Assembly: GCF_013284245.2 (NCBI RefSeq)
Contig: NZ_CP085876.1
Coordinates: 5,296,001-5,360,000, forward strand
Direction: 5' to 3'
Origin: Brevibacillus sp. DP1.3A
Lineage (GTDB): Bacteria > Bacillota > Bacilli > Brevibacillales > Brevibacillaceae
DNA length: 64,000 nt
The notes beneath the pieces are model-generated. The model was given only the letters and a program-made list of their open reading frames with translations, had not been told where the DNA came from and searched no databases. Below are positions 54,067 to 61,617 of the stretch, in pieces. A program made the translations under genes and the position numbers. Each line of letters begins with the position of its first letter. Positions within the stretch are counted from its first letter, which is position 1.

Positions 54067-54519
54067 TTATTCATTGGATACTATTGACTCAGATGTTACC
54101 TCAATCCCGTTTCTGCGAAACAGCGCCGCCGTCAGCCCGACACCCGGCATTTTTTTCCCGGAAAAGCTACCATCGTAAACAAAGGAGCTTCCACAGGACG
54201 GGCTGTTCTCTTTTAATATGGCGGATGTGGCTCCAACCGTTTTCGCCAGCTTCAGCGCTTGGTTTGCCCCCATCAAAAATTCCTCGGTGACGTCTCGACC
54301 AGTGTCGTCTATGATGCGTGCTTTGCCATCCAGAACATCTTCTCCAGTCCCCCCGATGATTTCTGCTGGCGGTCGTGGTGTTGGCAAGCCTCCCAGCTGT
54401 TCAGGACAGACGGGGATAGCCTTTCCTTCCCGGAGCAATTGCTCCAGCTCTTGGTCCAAGCATGACTTCTGATCGTAACGGCATTCACAGCCGATCAAAC
54501 AGGCACTAATCACTTTCAT
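54067..54519 (-). CDS. DUF523 protein
   Basis: 150 residues with the DUF523 pattern: SACLIGCECRYDQKS at the start, PVCPEQLGGLPTPRPPAEI, then ILKENSPSCGSSFVYDGSF. Five conserved Cys suggest metal or thiol chemistry. Function unknown. GGTGGGGG before the ATG; 24 bp after the end of coaA on the same strand, so probably co-transcribed. Confidence 0.9.
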   Translation of the reverse strand: MKVISACLIGCECRYDQKSCLDQELEQLLREGKAIPVCPEQLGGLPTPRPPAEIIGGTGEDVLDGKARIIDDTGRDVTEEFLMGANQALKLAKTVGATSAILKENSPSCGSSFVYDGSFSGKKMPGVGLTAALFRRNGIEVTSESIVSNE

Positions 54520-54543
54520 GACAACCGTCCCCCACCTTTTTAT

Positions 54544-55482
54544 CTACAGCTTGCGCAGCTTCACGCTTTGTATCATATGATCCTGCCCCTTGTCCAAAAT
54601 CAATTGAGCGCGAACACGTGTCGGCAAAATGTTTTGGCGCAGGTTGGCTCCGTTGATCTCCGTCCAAATGCCGGTGGCTACCTCCGTCGCCTCCTCGTCT
54701 GACAGACTCGCGTAACGCTTGAAATACGAGGATGGATCGGAGAACGCGGTCTGACGCAACAGCTTGAACCGCTCTACATACCATTTCAGGATGTGCTTCT
54801 CTTCCGCGTGCACGTAGATCGTGAAGTCAAAGAAATCAGAAACAATGACCTCGGAAATACGAGCATCGTTTTCGTCACCTCTAGGCGGTTGCAGCACATT
54901 CAAGCCTTCGACAATCAAAATGTCAGGCTGTCTGACGGTCTGCCATTCATCTGGTACGATGTCATACACAAGGTGGGAATAAACTGGCGCCTTCACTTCA
55001 GGCAAACCCGATTTTACATCGGATAAAAAATTGATAAAGCGGCGCAAGTCATAACTCTCTGGGAATCCCTTGCGCTTCATGATTCCTCTATCTTCTAGAA
55101 CCTTGTTCGGATACAGGAATCCATCTGTCGTTACCAAATCGACCTTCGGATGATTCGGCCAGCGGGACAACAGCGTCTGCAAAATGCGAGCCGTTGTGCT
55201 TTTGCCTACAGCCACACTACCTGCGATACCGATAATGAATGGAACCTTGCCATCCTGGTTCCCTAAAAAAGTGTGAGTCGCCTGGTACAGCTCCTGCGTG
55301 CCCCCGACGTACAAATTCAGCAGACGGGACAACGGTAGGTAAATGTCGGAGACTTCCGTCATGGACATTTTCTCGTTCAAGCCCTGCAAAAGGGAAAGCT
55401 CGTTATCAGATATGGTCAACGGCGTGGAAGCCCGCAGAGCACTCCACTGCTCGCGATTAAATGTAACATAGGGTGATGCCAT
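54544..55482 (-). CDS. coaA: Pantothenate kinase (type I)
   Basis: About 312 residues from the ATG at 55482 (AAAGGA upstream; two ATGs 15 and 24 bases earlier are possible). P-loop GIAGSVAVGKSTTAR, VTTDGFLYPN, RKGFPESYD and VEGLNVLQ are those of bacterial type I pantothenate kinase, the first step of coenzyme A synthesis. Cytosolic; feedback-regulated by CoA in the family. Confidence 0.95.
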   Translation of the reverse strand: MASPYVTFNREQWSALRASTPLTISDNELSLLQGLNEKMSMTEVSDIYLPLSRLLNLYVGGTQELYQATHTFLGNQDGKVPFIIGIAGSVAVGKSTTARILQTLLSRWPNHPKVDLVTTDGFLYPNKVLEDRGIMKRKGFPESYDLRRFINFLSDVKSGLPEVKAPVYSHLVYDIVPDEWQTVRQPDILIVEGLNVLQPPRGDENDARISEVIVSDFFDFTIYVHAEEKHILKWYVERFKLLRQTAFSDPSSYFKRYASLSDEEATEVATGIWTEINGANLRQNILPTRVRAQLILDKGQDHMIQSVKLRKL

Positions 55483-55627
55483 GGGAATGTACATCCTTTC
55501 CATCATGAAAGTGCTTTCTTTATTTCACACAAGGTTAGTTTACACCAGCATGTCTCTCTTGGGAACAAGGGGGTTGTCCCAAATCAGACCAGCCCTGCAC
55601 TTTTGCCTTCATGAGCACATAGGAAAA

Positions 55628-55654
55628 AAGCTGATACCCCATGGCATCAGCTTT
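55628..55654 (-). terminator. Terminator of the Dps gene
   Basis: AAAGCTGAT with ATCAGCTTT around a 10-base loop, followed leftward by TTTTTT. Confidence 0.8.
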
Positions 55655-55674
55655 GCTTGTAAAAGAATTTCTCG

Positions 55675-56127
55675 TTATTTTCCCAAGTGGGCTTGCAGCA
55701 TCCACACATGCTTTTGCAAGCTGTCCATGATCCCCAAGAACATATCGCCAGTCGCTTCATCGTCCTCTGCTTCCGCGGCTGTAATTCCCTCTTGGAGCTC
55801 CTTGATCAGGAGTGTAAAATCGCTCACGACTGCCTCTACCATTTGATCCGCAGACTCTCCACCTGTGGCTTCCTTTATGGAAGCCTGCTCCATACAAGCC
55901 TTCAACGTCGAAACAGGCTTGCCTCCAACCGTTAACAGCCGCTCCGCCAGCTCATCCACATTTTTGGCTGCCTCGTTATATAGCTCCTCGAATTTTTCAT
56001 GCAGGGTAAAAAAATTCGGGCCTTTGACAAACCAATGATAATGATGCAGCTTCATATACAACACAGACCAGTTGGCAACCTGTTTATTAAGTACGTCGGT
56101 CACGGGCCGACTCATTGTCATACTCAT
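55675..56127 (-). CDS. Dps-family DNA-protection ferritin
   Basis: 150 residues from ATG 56127 (GGTGGAG upstream). Ferroxidase signature LHHYHWFVKGPNFFTLHEKFEELYNEAAKNVDELAER with the dimer-interface His/Asp/Glu. Forms a 12-mer that oxidises and stores iron and shields DNA. No Dps-typical Lys tail at the N-terminus. Its upstream region is AT-poor and I see no PerR box. Confidence 0.93.
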   Translation of the reverse strand: MSMTMSRPVTDVLNKQVANWSVLYMKLHHYHWFVKGPNFFTLHEKFEELYNEAAKNVDELAERLLTVGGKPVSTLKACMEQASIKEATGGESADQMVEAVVSDFTLLIKELQEGITAAEAEDDEATGDMFLGIMDSLQKHVWMLQAHLGK

Positions 56128-56279
56128 CCGGGCGCTCCACCTCTCATGGTATAAATCGTTTGTAGTATGTGGTGAATCGGTCGTTTCTATTCTTTTCATG
56201 TACAGAGCGCATCTACAAGATCCTTTAGCCTATCTTCATAATGCTCTCCGTATTTTAGCAACTCAATAAATGAAGCAAC

Positions 56280-56696
56280 TTAGCCATGTATTTTCACAAG
56301 AAAATCCTCTAATACTCTCCTAGTCGCAACGCCAGCTCTGGGAAGTAATTCATTTACACGAACGAGTATGGCAGGATTGTCACGTATCATTTGTTTCCCT
56401 TCTAGAGTCGTATAGCTTCTCAACGTATCTACACAGATCACGAAAAGTTCTTCATCACCCGTATCCAGCAACGATAGTAGAATATTCAGCTCATGCTCGT
56501 TACAACAACTATCCAAACAGTACGCAAGTTTTCGCTGCCATTCTAACGGTTTCATCAGCATATGACTGGACAGGTCTTCCCAATCCTTTTGACTGAACTT
56601 CACTAGCATGTCAGACGCTATTATGCAGCCATAGTCATACCAATAATCAACGGTATTTTGGCAGCCTGTTATGAAAACATCTAATTCTTTGTACAT
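56280..56696 (-). CDS. Hypothetical helical protein
   Basis: 138 residues from ATG 56696 (GGAGGTG upstream). All-helical, with HEAT-like repeats (WQRKLAYCLDSCCNEHELNILLSLLDTGDEELFVICVDTL). A pair of Cys in CLDSCC. Resembles contact-system immunity proteins in size and composition. In frame past its TAA stop a further 27 codons continue to 56196 with a helix-like sequence, so it may be a shortened gene. Confidence 0.6.
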   Translation of the reverse strand: MYKELDVFITGCQNTVDYWYDYGCIIASDMLVKFSQKDWEDLSSHMLMKPLEWQRKLAYCLDSCCNEHELNILLSLLDTGDEELFVICVDTLRSYTTLEGKQMIRDNPAILVRVNELLPRAGVATRRVLEDFLVKIHG

Positions 56697-56895
56697 GCTG
56701 GTCACCTCCATTCAATATTCAAGTTTGTCACTCCAAAATGTAAAGCCTCCTGTATCTGTGCCAAAGCCAATCCCTTGAACAACTAGGACCTAGAATGAAA
56801 TCTGTGTCTTTTTCACGTAAAAAACCACAAATTACTCATTTCCCTTTTTTCTGTCAATCATACGATATTTCGAGATTGAAAAAAGGAGGATTACT

Positions 56896-57321
56896 ATGGC
56901 GAATAAAGCGAAAGCAAAGGTTAGCCCACAATTCAAAAGGCTCTGTACCCGATTTGGAAGAATATTAGGGGGCGAGTCGGAAATTGAGAGTGGGCCGGTT
57001 TGTTTTGTCATGCGGCTTGCAAATCTTCGAGAAACAATCTTGGGAAGACGAACGCTTTCCCCTTTAGTTCGAGCTCAAATGTTTTCGTTTGAATCCCTTG
57101 ATAGGTCGGGTCGTGCCCTTTGTTTGGGCGAGACTGCCGTTCACCAAAATCAGGTGAACCGCTTGATGTCGAATCTCCGCAAACGTGGGATTAAAGTGAC
57201 GGCACTTCACAACCACTGGCTAAAAGAAAACCCGCGCTTAATGTATATGCATTGGGAAGCGATAGAAAATCCGATCGTATTCGCCAGGAAAACCAAAGAG
57301 TCCATCGCATTCCTGGGTTAA
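56896..57321 (+). CDS. DUF1259 (LppY/LpqO-like) protein, copy 1
   Basis: 141 residues. The C-terminal half has the DUF1259 pattern: ALCLGETAVHQNQVNRLMSNLRKRGIKVTALHNHWLKENPRLMYMHWEA, with a HNH-type His pair. No signal peptide, unlike many relatives. AAGGAGG before the ATG. Tandem paralog of the next gene. Function unknown. Confidence 0.8.
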   Translation: MANKAKAKVSPQFKRLCTRFGRILGGESEIESGPVCFVMRLANLRETILGRRTLSPLVRAQMFSFESLDRSGRALCLGETAVHQNQVNRLMSNLRKRGIKVTALHNHWLKENPRLMYMHWEAIENPIVFARKTKESIAFLG

Positions 57322-57373
57322 CATGGTGGAGCCATGAAGTTTTCATTTCATCATAATCGAAAGGATGACGGAT

Positions 57374-57805
57374 ATGGGCAAAGTAAAGGCAAAAGCAAAG
57401 GCAAGTCCCCAGTTTAGAAGACTGTGTAACCGATTTTCTGCCATTTTAGGTGGAACAGAGCATGAAATTACGAGAGGTCCCGTTTGTTTCGTCTCCAGAA
57501 ATAGAATATTCAATGCGTCCATATTAGGCAGAAGAACCACATCCCCATTGGTCCGTTATCAACTGTTCTCGTTCGAATCCTTGAACAGTTCAGGACGTGC
57601 ACTTTGTTTAGGGGAAACGGCTCTCTTCCAAAACCAAGTAAACCGTTTGCTGTCAAACCTTCGCAAAAACGGGATAAAAGTTACAGCAGTCCATAATCAC
57701 TGGCTCTTTGAAAACCCGCGTCTTATGTATATTCATTGGGAGTCGATTGATAATCCCATTGCATTCGCCAGGAAAGTGAAGCGTTCTATTGCCTTTTTGG
57801 GTTAA
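57374..57805 (+). CDS. DUF1259 (LppY/LpqO-like) protein, copy 2
   Basis: 143 residues from ATG 57374, nine bases after GAAAGG; an ATG at 57365 is the alternative. About 70% identical by eye to copy 1, including VNRLLSNLRKNGIKVTAVHNHWL. The N-terminal lysine-rich MGKVKAKAKASPQFRRLC could bind nucleic acid or acidic surfaces. Shared terminator follows. Confidence 0.8.
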   Translation: MGKVKAKAKASPQFRRLCNRFSAILGGTEHEITRGPVCFVSRNRIFNASILGRRTTSPLVRYQLFSFESLNSSGRALCLGETALFQNQVNRLLSNLRKNGIKVTAVHNHWLFENPRLMYIHWESIDNPIAFARKVKRSIAFLG

Positions 57806-57822
57806 TCAACCAATAACAGAAT

Positions 57823-57882
57823 ACAGCGGCAGCTAAAGACGTGGTGTTATCGACTTTGTTTTAGGTCTTAGGTAGCCGCTGT
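57823..57882 (+). terminator. Terminator of the DUF1259 pair
   Basis: An 18-base arm (57823-57840) pairs imperfectly with 57865-57882 (ACAGCGGC with GCCGCTGT at the base), then TTTC. Confidence 0.65.
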
Positions 57883-57906
57883 TTCATTTATTAAGGATAT
57901 AAAAAA

Positions 57907-57942
57907 AGCTCATTCCGTCTACCACGACAGACGGAACAAGCC
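57907..57942 (-). terminator. Terminator of the AbiEii-type gene
   Basis: ATTCCGTCT with AGACGGAA, plus AGCT/AGCC base pairs, followed leftward by a TTTTTTT run. Confidence 0.75.
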
Positions 57943-57961
57943 TACTTCACTTACTATGCTG

Positions 57962-58855
57962 TTACAATTTTTTCGGTGTTGGACTTGGCAAACTTTCAAA
58001 CGTATACCCATTAATCCCGGCAAAATCCATCTTTTTACGCAAATCACTGACAAACTGCGTAAAATAGAGGCCACGATCCATACTGCCCGCATATTTTCTC
58101 AACTCGTAATCGTAGGATAATGAATCGTATATGTGCTGTAAATCATCAACGAGCACTTTTTTCATATCCGCTTTTTTAATAGATGGATCGATACTGCATT
58201 CGTTCACGAGCGCCTGTAATGTTTCCTTGAGCGCATCATTGTCATAGGACGGGTGGGAGAGTAAAAATTTCAAATCATACAAGTCTTTAAACCTCGGCCT
58301 GACAATCGTTTGATGCAGCTTCCAAGCAACCTGGATGGACAGAGGTACAGTGTACGGAACATGAAAGCTTTCTCCAATGGCAGGTTGGTACTCTAGTGGA
58401 ACCGGGTCTGCATCCATTTCCAAGTTAAACGAAATATCCAGATTAAGCTCATTATAGTCAGACGCTTCCCTTGGTTGACCTTTGAAATAATAGGCAATAT
58501 CCGTATTGATCGTCGGAAAATCATCTGCCATAGCGTAGTCGATATATCTCCAAAATGCATTCTTTCGAAAACTTCTAAACACGACGCCGTCGTTCAGATC
58601 CATTTCGGTTACTTGAATCATCCACTGTGTAAATACTTCATGTGCATGTTCGACGTCCCTGATCTTCCCCGCATACAATAAGTCGATATCATCTGCGTCC
58701 CGAATCTCGCGGTTGTCCAAATATTGTCTGGTTAGAAGGCTGCCTTTTAATACAAAGGGCATATTCACTAGAGTAATTCTTCTCAACAGTGCTTCCAAAA
58801 CAACAAGCTCTCTCGCCTCATATTCCAACTCTGCTACATCATCATATGTAATCAT
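57962..58855 (-). CDS. AbiEii/AbiGii-type nucleotidyltransferase
   Basis: 297 residues. NTase motif KGSLLTRQYL then DADDIDLLY (the GS...D-x-D type), and a late FKDLYDLKFLL with the Lys-Asp pair of the DUF1814/AbiEii family. Such enzymes transfer nucleotides to RNA or tRNA and serve as toxins in AbiE/MenT toxin-antitoxin systems. Here no AbiEi-type HTH antitoxin gene is present; instead a 193-residue protein is encoded 20 bp upstream on the same strand. The start at 58855 has better spacing from GGAGG than the ATG at 58858. Confidence 0.8.
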   Translation of the reverse strand: MITYDDVAELEYEARELVVLEALLRRITLVNMPFVLKGSLLTRQYLDNREIRDADDIDLLYAGKIRDVEHAHEVFTQWMIQVTEMDLNDGVVFRSFRKNAFWRYIDYAMADDFPTINTDIAYYFKGQPREASDYNELNLDISFNLEMDADPVPLEYQPAIGESFHVPYTVPLSIQVAWKLHQTIVRPRFKDLYDLKFLLSHPSYDNDALKETLQALVNECSIDPSIKKADMKKVLVDDLQHIYDSLSYDYELRKYAGSMDRGLYFTQFVSDLRKKMDFAGINGYTFESLPSPTPKKL

Positions 58856-58875
58856 CATGATCCTCCATCTAAAAA

Positions 58876-59457
58876 TTAGGAAATCCAGCCGCTGTCCAGT
58901 TCTTCGCGGCTGTCATAAATACATAGTTCATATTGTTCTTTGATTAGCCCAATCTGATTTGCTTGCAAAATGGTATGTATCATTTCTACTCGATCGTAAA
59001 ACTGTTTTGGGCTCTCATATTCTCGGACGGTGATAAATCTCACTTTTCCATTCGCATTCAAAGAGTTTCTCGAAATATGTCCACCATGACCCTCGCATAA
59101 ATTTCGTAAGGCGGCGACATCATCGACCGCTACTTTGCCATGCCATTCGAAGTAAGGCTTCGAGTTTAGGATGGGCTGGTGAAAATACGTTTCTTCCTTT
59201 GGAGAAATCTCTACTTTTTTTCGGACGATGGTAAAACCGTTGTGTTGAAACGTAGCTGCAATCTTTTCCATCTCTTTATTGGCTTCATGAAAATCTGGTC
59301 GTATGATTACTCCTGTTATCATCGGTTGATTGATGTAATTTCCCTGATCCAAGACGATCATGACCGGTTTCACTTGTTGCGATTGGCAGAGATCGATAAA
59401 AGCTTCCTTTTCATCAAGTTGTAGATCGTTGAAGGTAACATGAAACTCAAATTCCAT
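58876..59457 (-). CDS. Uncharacterised partner of the AbiEii-type NTase, internally duplicated
   Basis: 193 residues, no recognised name. The two halves align: EFEFHVTFNDL with YFEWHGKVAVDD, AFIDLCQSQQ with ALRNLCEGHG, then a paired strand and helix, ending GFTIVRKKVEIS with IGLIKEQYELCIYDS. Each half reads beta-alpha-beta-beta-alpha-beta, a ferredoxin-like pattern. His-rich GGHISRN lies in the second half. No HTH is seen, so it is not a classical AbiEi. GGGAGTG before the ATG. First gene of a two-gene unit with the NTase. Confidence 0.75.
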   Translation of the reverse strand: MEFEFHVTFNDLQLDEKEAFIDLCQSQQVKPVMIVLDQGNYINQPMITGVIIRPDFHEANKEMEKIAATFQHNGFTIVRKKVEISPKEETYFHQPILNSKPYFEWHGKVAVDDVAALRNLCEGHGGHISRNSLNANGKVRFITVREYESPKQFYDRVEMIHTILQANQIGLIKEQYELCIYDSREELDSGWIS

Positions 59458-59568
59458 TGCTTCACTCCCTGACTTTCCTTGTATTGCACAATCAATTTAT
59501 TACCTTTTCTTCCTATTTGTATCGACATATCTTTTCTATCTCTTAACCGTTTCGTTTATAAAATAAAA

Positions 59569-59612
59569 AAGTAGAGGTACGCTGAGAATCTTCTCTCAAC
59601 ATATCTCTACTT
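59569..59612. terminator. Nested hairpin with T-run (probable terminator)
   Basis: AAGTAGAG (59569-59576) with CTCTACTT (59605-59612) encloses TGAGA/TCTCA; an A-run to the left gives a T-run leftward. It likely ends transcripts from the 59.6-60.5 kb side. Confidence 0.55.
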
Positions 59613-59629
59613 CGAATAAGTCCTAGTTG

Positions 59630-59824
59630 CTAACCATTTAGCTTGGTGGTTACTGAAAAGTCCAGAGAGTGTACTTTTATGGACCAATGCCCCAAGATTT
59701 CATCGAGTCTTAAAGCGTAAGTCCTGATCTTTGAGCCTAAAGAGCTTTGATACGTAAGTTTTGAAAGCTGAGCTCTCATCTTTGAGCTTTCATCCTCGTA
59801 TTCGCCAAATAATTTTAGGATGGC
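59630..59824 (-). other. Open frame in the 433-bp gap, possible gene relic
   Basis: The gap 59458-59890 has no annotated gene. A minus-strand frame of 64 codons (59824 to TAG at 59630-59632) reads as a plausible helical protein (FGEYEDESSKMRAQLSKLTYQ ... RLDEILGHWSIKVHSLDF). The only ATG in frame is at 59779 and gives 49 residues without a clear ribosome site. The region also has two imperfect copies of a TCTTTGAGC-centred repeat about 45 bp apart. Possibly a decayed or small gene. Confidence 0.35.
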
Positions 59825-59890
59825 CTAGTTGACCCACTAGGCAAGGGACTCTCGTTTATCAGCTATTCAAATGATTAGCAAATCACACTG

Positions 59891-60514
59891 TTAATCCACA
59901 AGATTAATTTTGGTAATAGTATTGGATTCGCTTAAAATAAAATCGACTTCACACTCAAACTCGTCAATTTCTTTACTAAGCGTATCCATTTTTTCTTTCA
60001 ACTTCAATGGGTCTACGAGCTTCGCTTCATTTTGCTCTTTAAACGGTTTGGAGATCGCTTCCATTTCCGTATCCTTCACCTTGGAGTCTTTGCCAAAGTT
60101 CGCTTCGAGCAGCTTTTCTAATCGTAGCTGTACTTCTTCATTTTTCGATTCAACCTGCGTGACTGCTTGGTTGTAATCTCTTCTCATTTTCTCCAGCAGT
60201 GATTTCTCGTATTGAATGGACGTTTTTCGCTCGATTGCTTCGGCAACTGTCATTCTCTTGCCGCTTATCGTTACCATCGTCTTTGCGTTGGACTCGACGA
60301 TCAGTGACTTCATTTTTTGTCTTCTTTTTATTAGATCAATGATGGATTGGTAGTTTCGCTCTGTTGTTTCCTCATAGAGTTCTGTTGACGTGTAACCAGA
60401 TACTGGCTTATGTCCAATGGCCGAAGACATGAAAGTCGTTTCATTGATTCCTTTTTGGATTCGTTTATCGAGTAACTTTAGTTCTGAGAGTCCTCTTGTG
60501 ATAGACATTTCCAT
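59891..60514 (-). CDS. Coiled-coil hypothetical protein (DIP1984- or phage-like)
   Basis: 207 residues, almost all helical with heptads; KRQKMKSLIVESNAKTMVTISGKRMTVAEAIERK resembles DIP1984-family and phage proteins that keep a LI..SNA...V..G..MTVAEA core. Ends DFILSESNTITKINL, also DIP1984-like. No enzyme motif. GGAGG eight bases before the ATG. Function unknown; phage origin is possible. Confidence 0.6.
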   Translation of the reverse strand: MEMSITRGLSELKLLDKRIQKGINETTFMSSAIGHKPVSGYTSTELYEETTERNYQSIIDLIKRRQKMKSLIVESNAKTMVTISGKRMTVAEAIERKTSIQYEKSLLEKMRRDYNQAVTQVESKNEEVQLRLEKLLEANFGKDSKVKDTEMEAISKPFKEQNEAKLVDPLKLKEKMDTLSKEIDEFECEVDFILSESNTITKINLVD

Positions 60515-60646
60515 CGTGTCATTCCTCCTCGTGGAGTTTGATAGAAGAATTGTTTATGGATATAGGGGTACCATTTGGTAGTTTAATATACAACTTTATG
60601 TAAATAGTTGTAAAATTTCTCAGGGGATTGGTTTGAAAAATTCCAC

Positions 60647-61012
60647 TTAAACTATCTTATCTAAATGATATTCAATTGGCTTCTGTTCAATTTTTTCTAA
60701 TAACAAGGTTTTTCTTGTAATAAGATCATCGAATTGTTCCAGCGACAGTTTTTCCTTTAGTTGCTGCATATTCAAACTATCCAATCCTTTTAAAAGATAC
60801 TCTTTGGATTTGTGAAATACCGCAGAGTGGGTTAATAATATCTCTCCGTAGGCTATTAGGACTATCGATTTTTCAAAAATACCAAGGTTCATCGTTGTTT
60901 CAAATTCACCAAGGGTCCTAGACAGCGCTTGAGTACCCCTCATGTCCTCTGCTCTATACTCTTGGTACATTTCATTGATTGCCTCAAACAATTCCTCGTA
61001 CTCCCAATGCAT
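60647..61012 (-). CDS. Imm3-like immunity protein
   Basis: 121 residues. The front (MHWEYEELFEAINEMYQEYRAE) and the middle (ALSRTLGEFETTMNLGIFEKSIVLIAYGEILL) match the Imm3 immunity-protein pattern seen in polymorphic toxin systems. Such orphan immunity genes protect against toxins of neighbours. No toxin gene is in the window. GGAGG before the ATG. Confidence 0.6.
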   Translation of the reverse strand: MHWEYEELFEAINEMYQEYRAEDMRGTQALSRTLGEFETTMNLGIFEKSIVLIAYGEILLTHSAVFHKSKEYLLKGLDSLNMQQLKEKLSLEQFDDLITRKTLLLEKIEQKPIEYHLDKIV

Positions 61013-61077
61013 GTTTAATCCTCCATTTACTACTCATGTTTCCCTCATCGTTAAAGGTGGGATAAGCCTTTGGAAGT

Positions 61078-61491
61078 TTAATTTCGACCACCTAGCTTAG
61101 CTACATTTACGATCTCTCTTATAAAAGGTGTTACAAAAAAGCAGTTTTCCATATCATCCTCATCCAACATAGCCCAATAATCAATCGTATTCTTATGAAT
61201 ACGAATATCTTTAAGGAGATGATTCCTGATAGAGCTACCCCAACTCTCCTCGTCCTTTTCTTCTATCATCGCATCTTCGTATGAAGAAATAATAACAATC
61301 ATTAAAGCAAACTTTTCCTCTATATCTAGATTAAAGTTTTCATATGCAAATAAGAAATCCGCTACTCTTGAAGAATCGGACACTTCATACTCCCAATCTT
61401 GTGAAAATTCCTTGGGAGCTGGTAATTTGATTTTCTTTACAAGGCCTTCAATAGCACTTCGAGTAACATATTTAGGATTTATGTTCTCCAT
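61078..61491 (-). CDS. Hypothetical, immunity-like protein
   Basis: 137 acidic, helical residues (EEKFALMIVIISSYEDAMIEEKDEESW). Size, acidity and position beside the Imm3-like gene suggest another orphan immunity protein; no family named. AGGAG before the ATG. Downstream at about 61042-61075 is a decayed copy of the terminator found at 61557-61599, another sign of duplication here. Confidence 0.55.
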   Translation of the reverse strand: MENINPKYVTRSAIEGLVKKIKLPAPKEFSQDWEYEVSDSSRVADFLFAYENFNLDIEEKFALMIVIISSYEDAMIEEKDEESWGSSIRNHLLKDIRIHKNTIDYWAMLDEDDMENCFFVTPFIREIVNVAKLGGRN

Positions 61492-61556
61492 GACTTATTT
61501 CTCCTATCTATATATCTATATCGGCCGTTTTCAAAGTTGATGGTGTCACCTTTAAA

Positions 61557-61599
61557 AAAGGCTCATTCCCCCTCATCATTCAAGTTGGAATAAGCCTTT
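61557..61599 (-). terminator. Terminator of the SLH protein gene
   Basis: AAAGGCTCATTCC (61557-61569) with GGAATAAGCCTTT (61587-61599), one mismatch, then leftward CTTTTTTAAA. Confidence 0.8.
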
Positions 61600-61617
61600 C
61601 GCAATTAATTAACCGTA

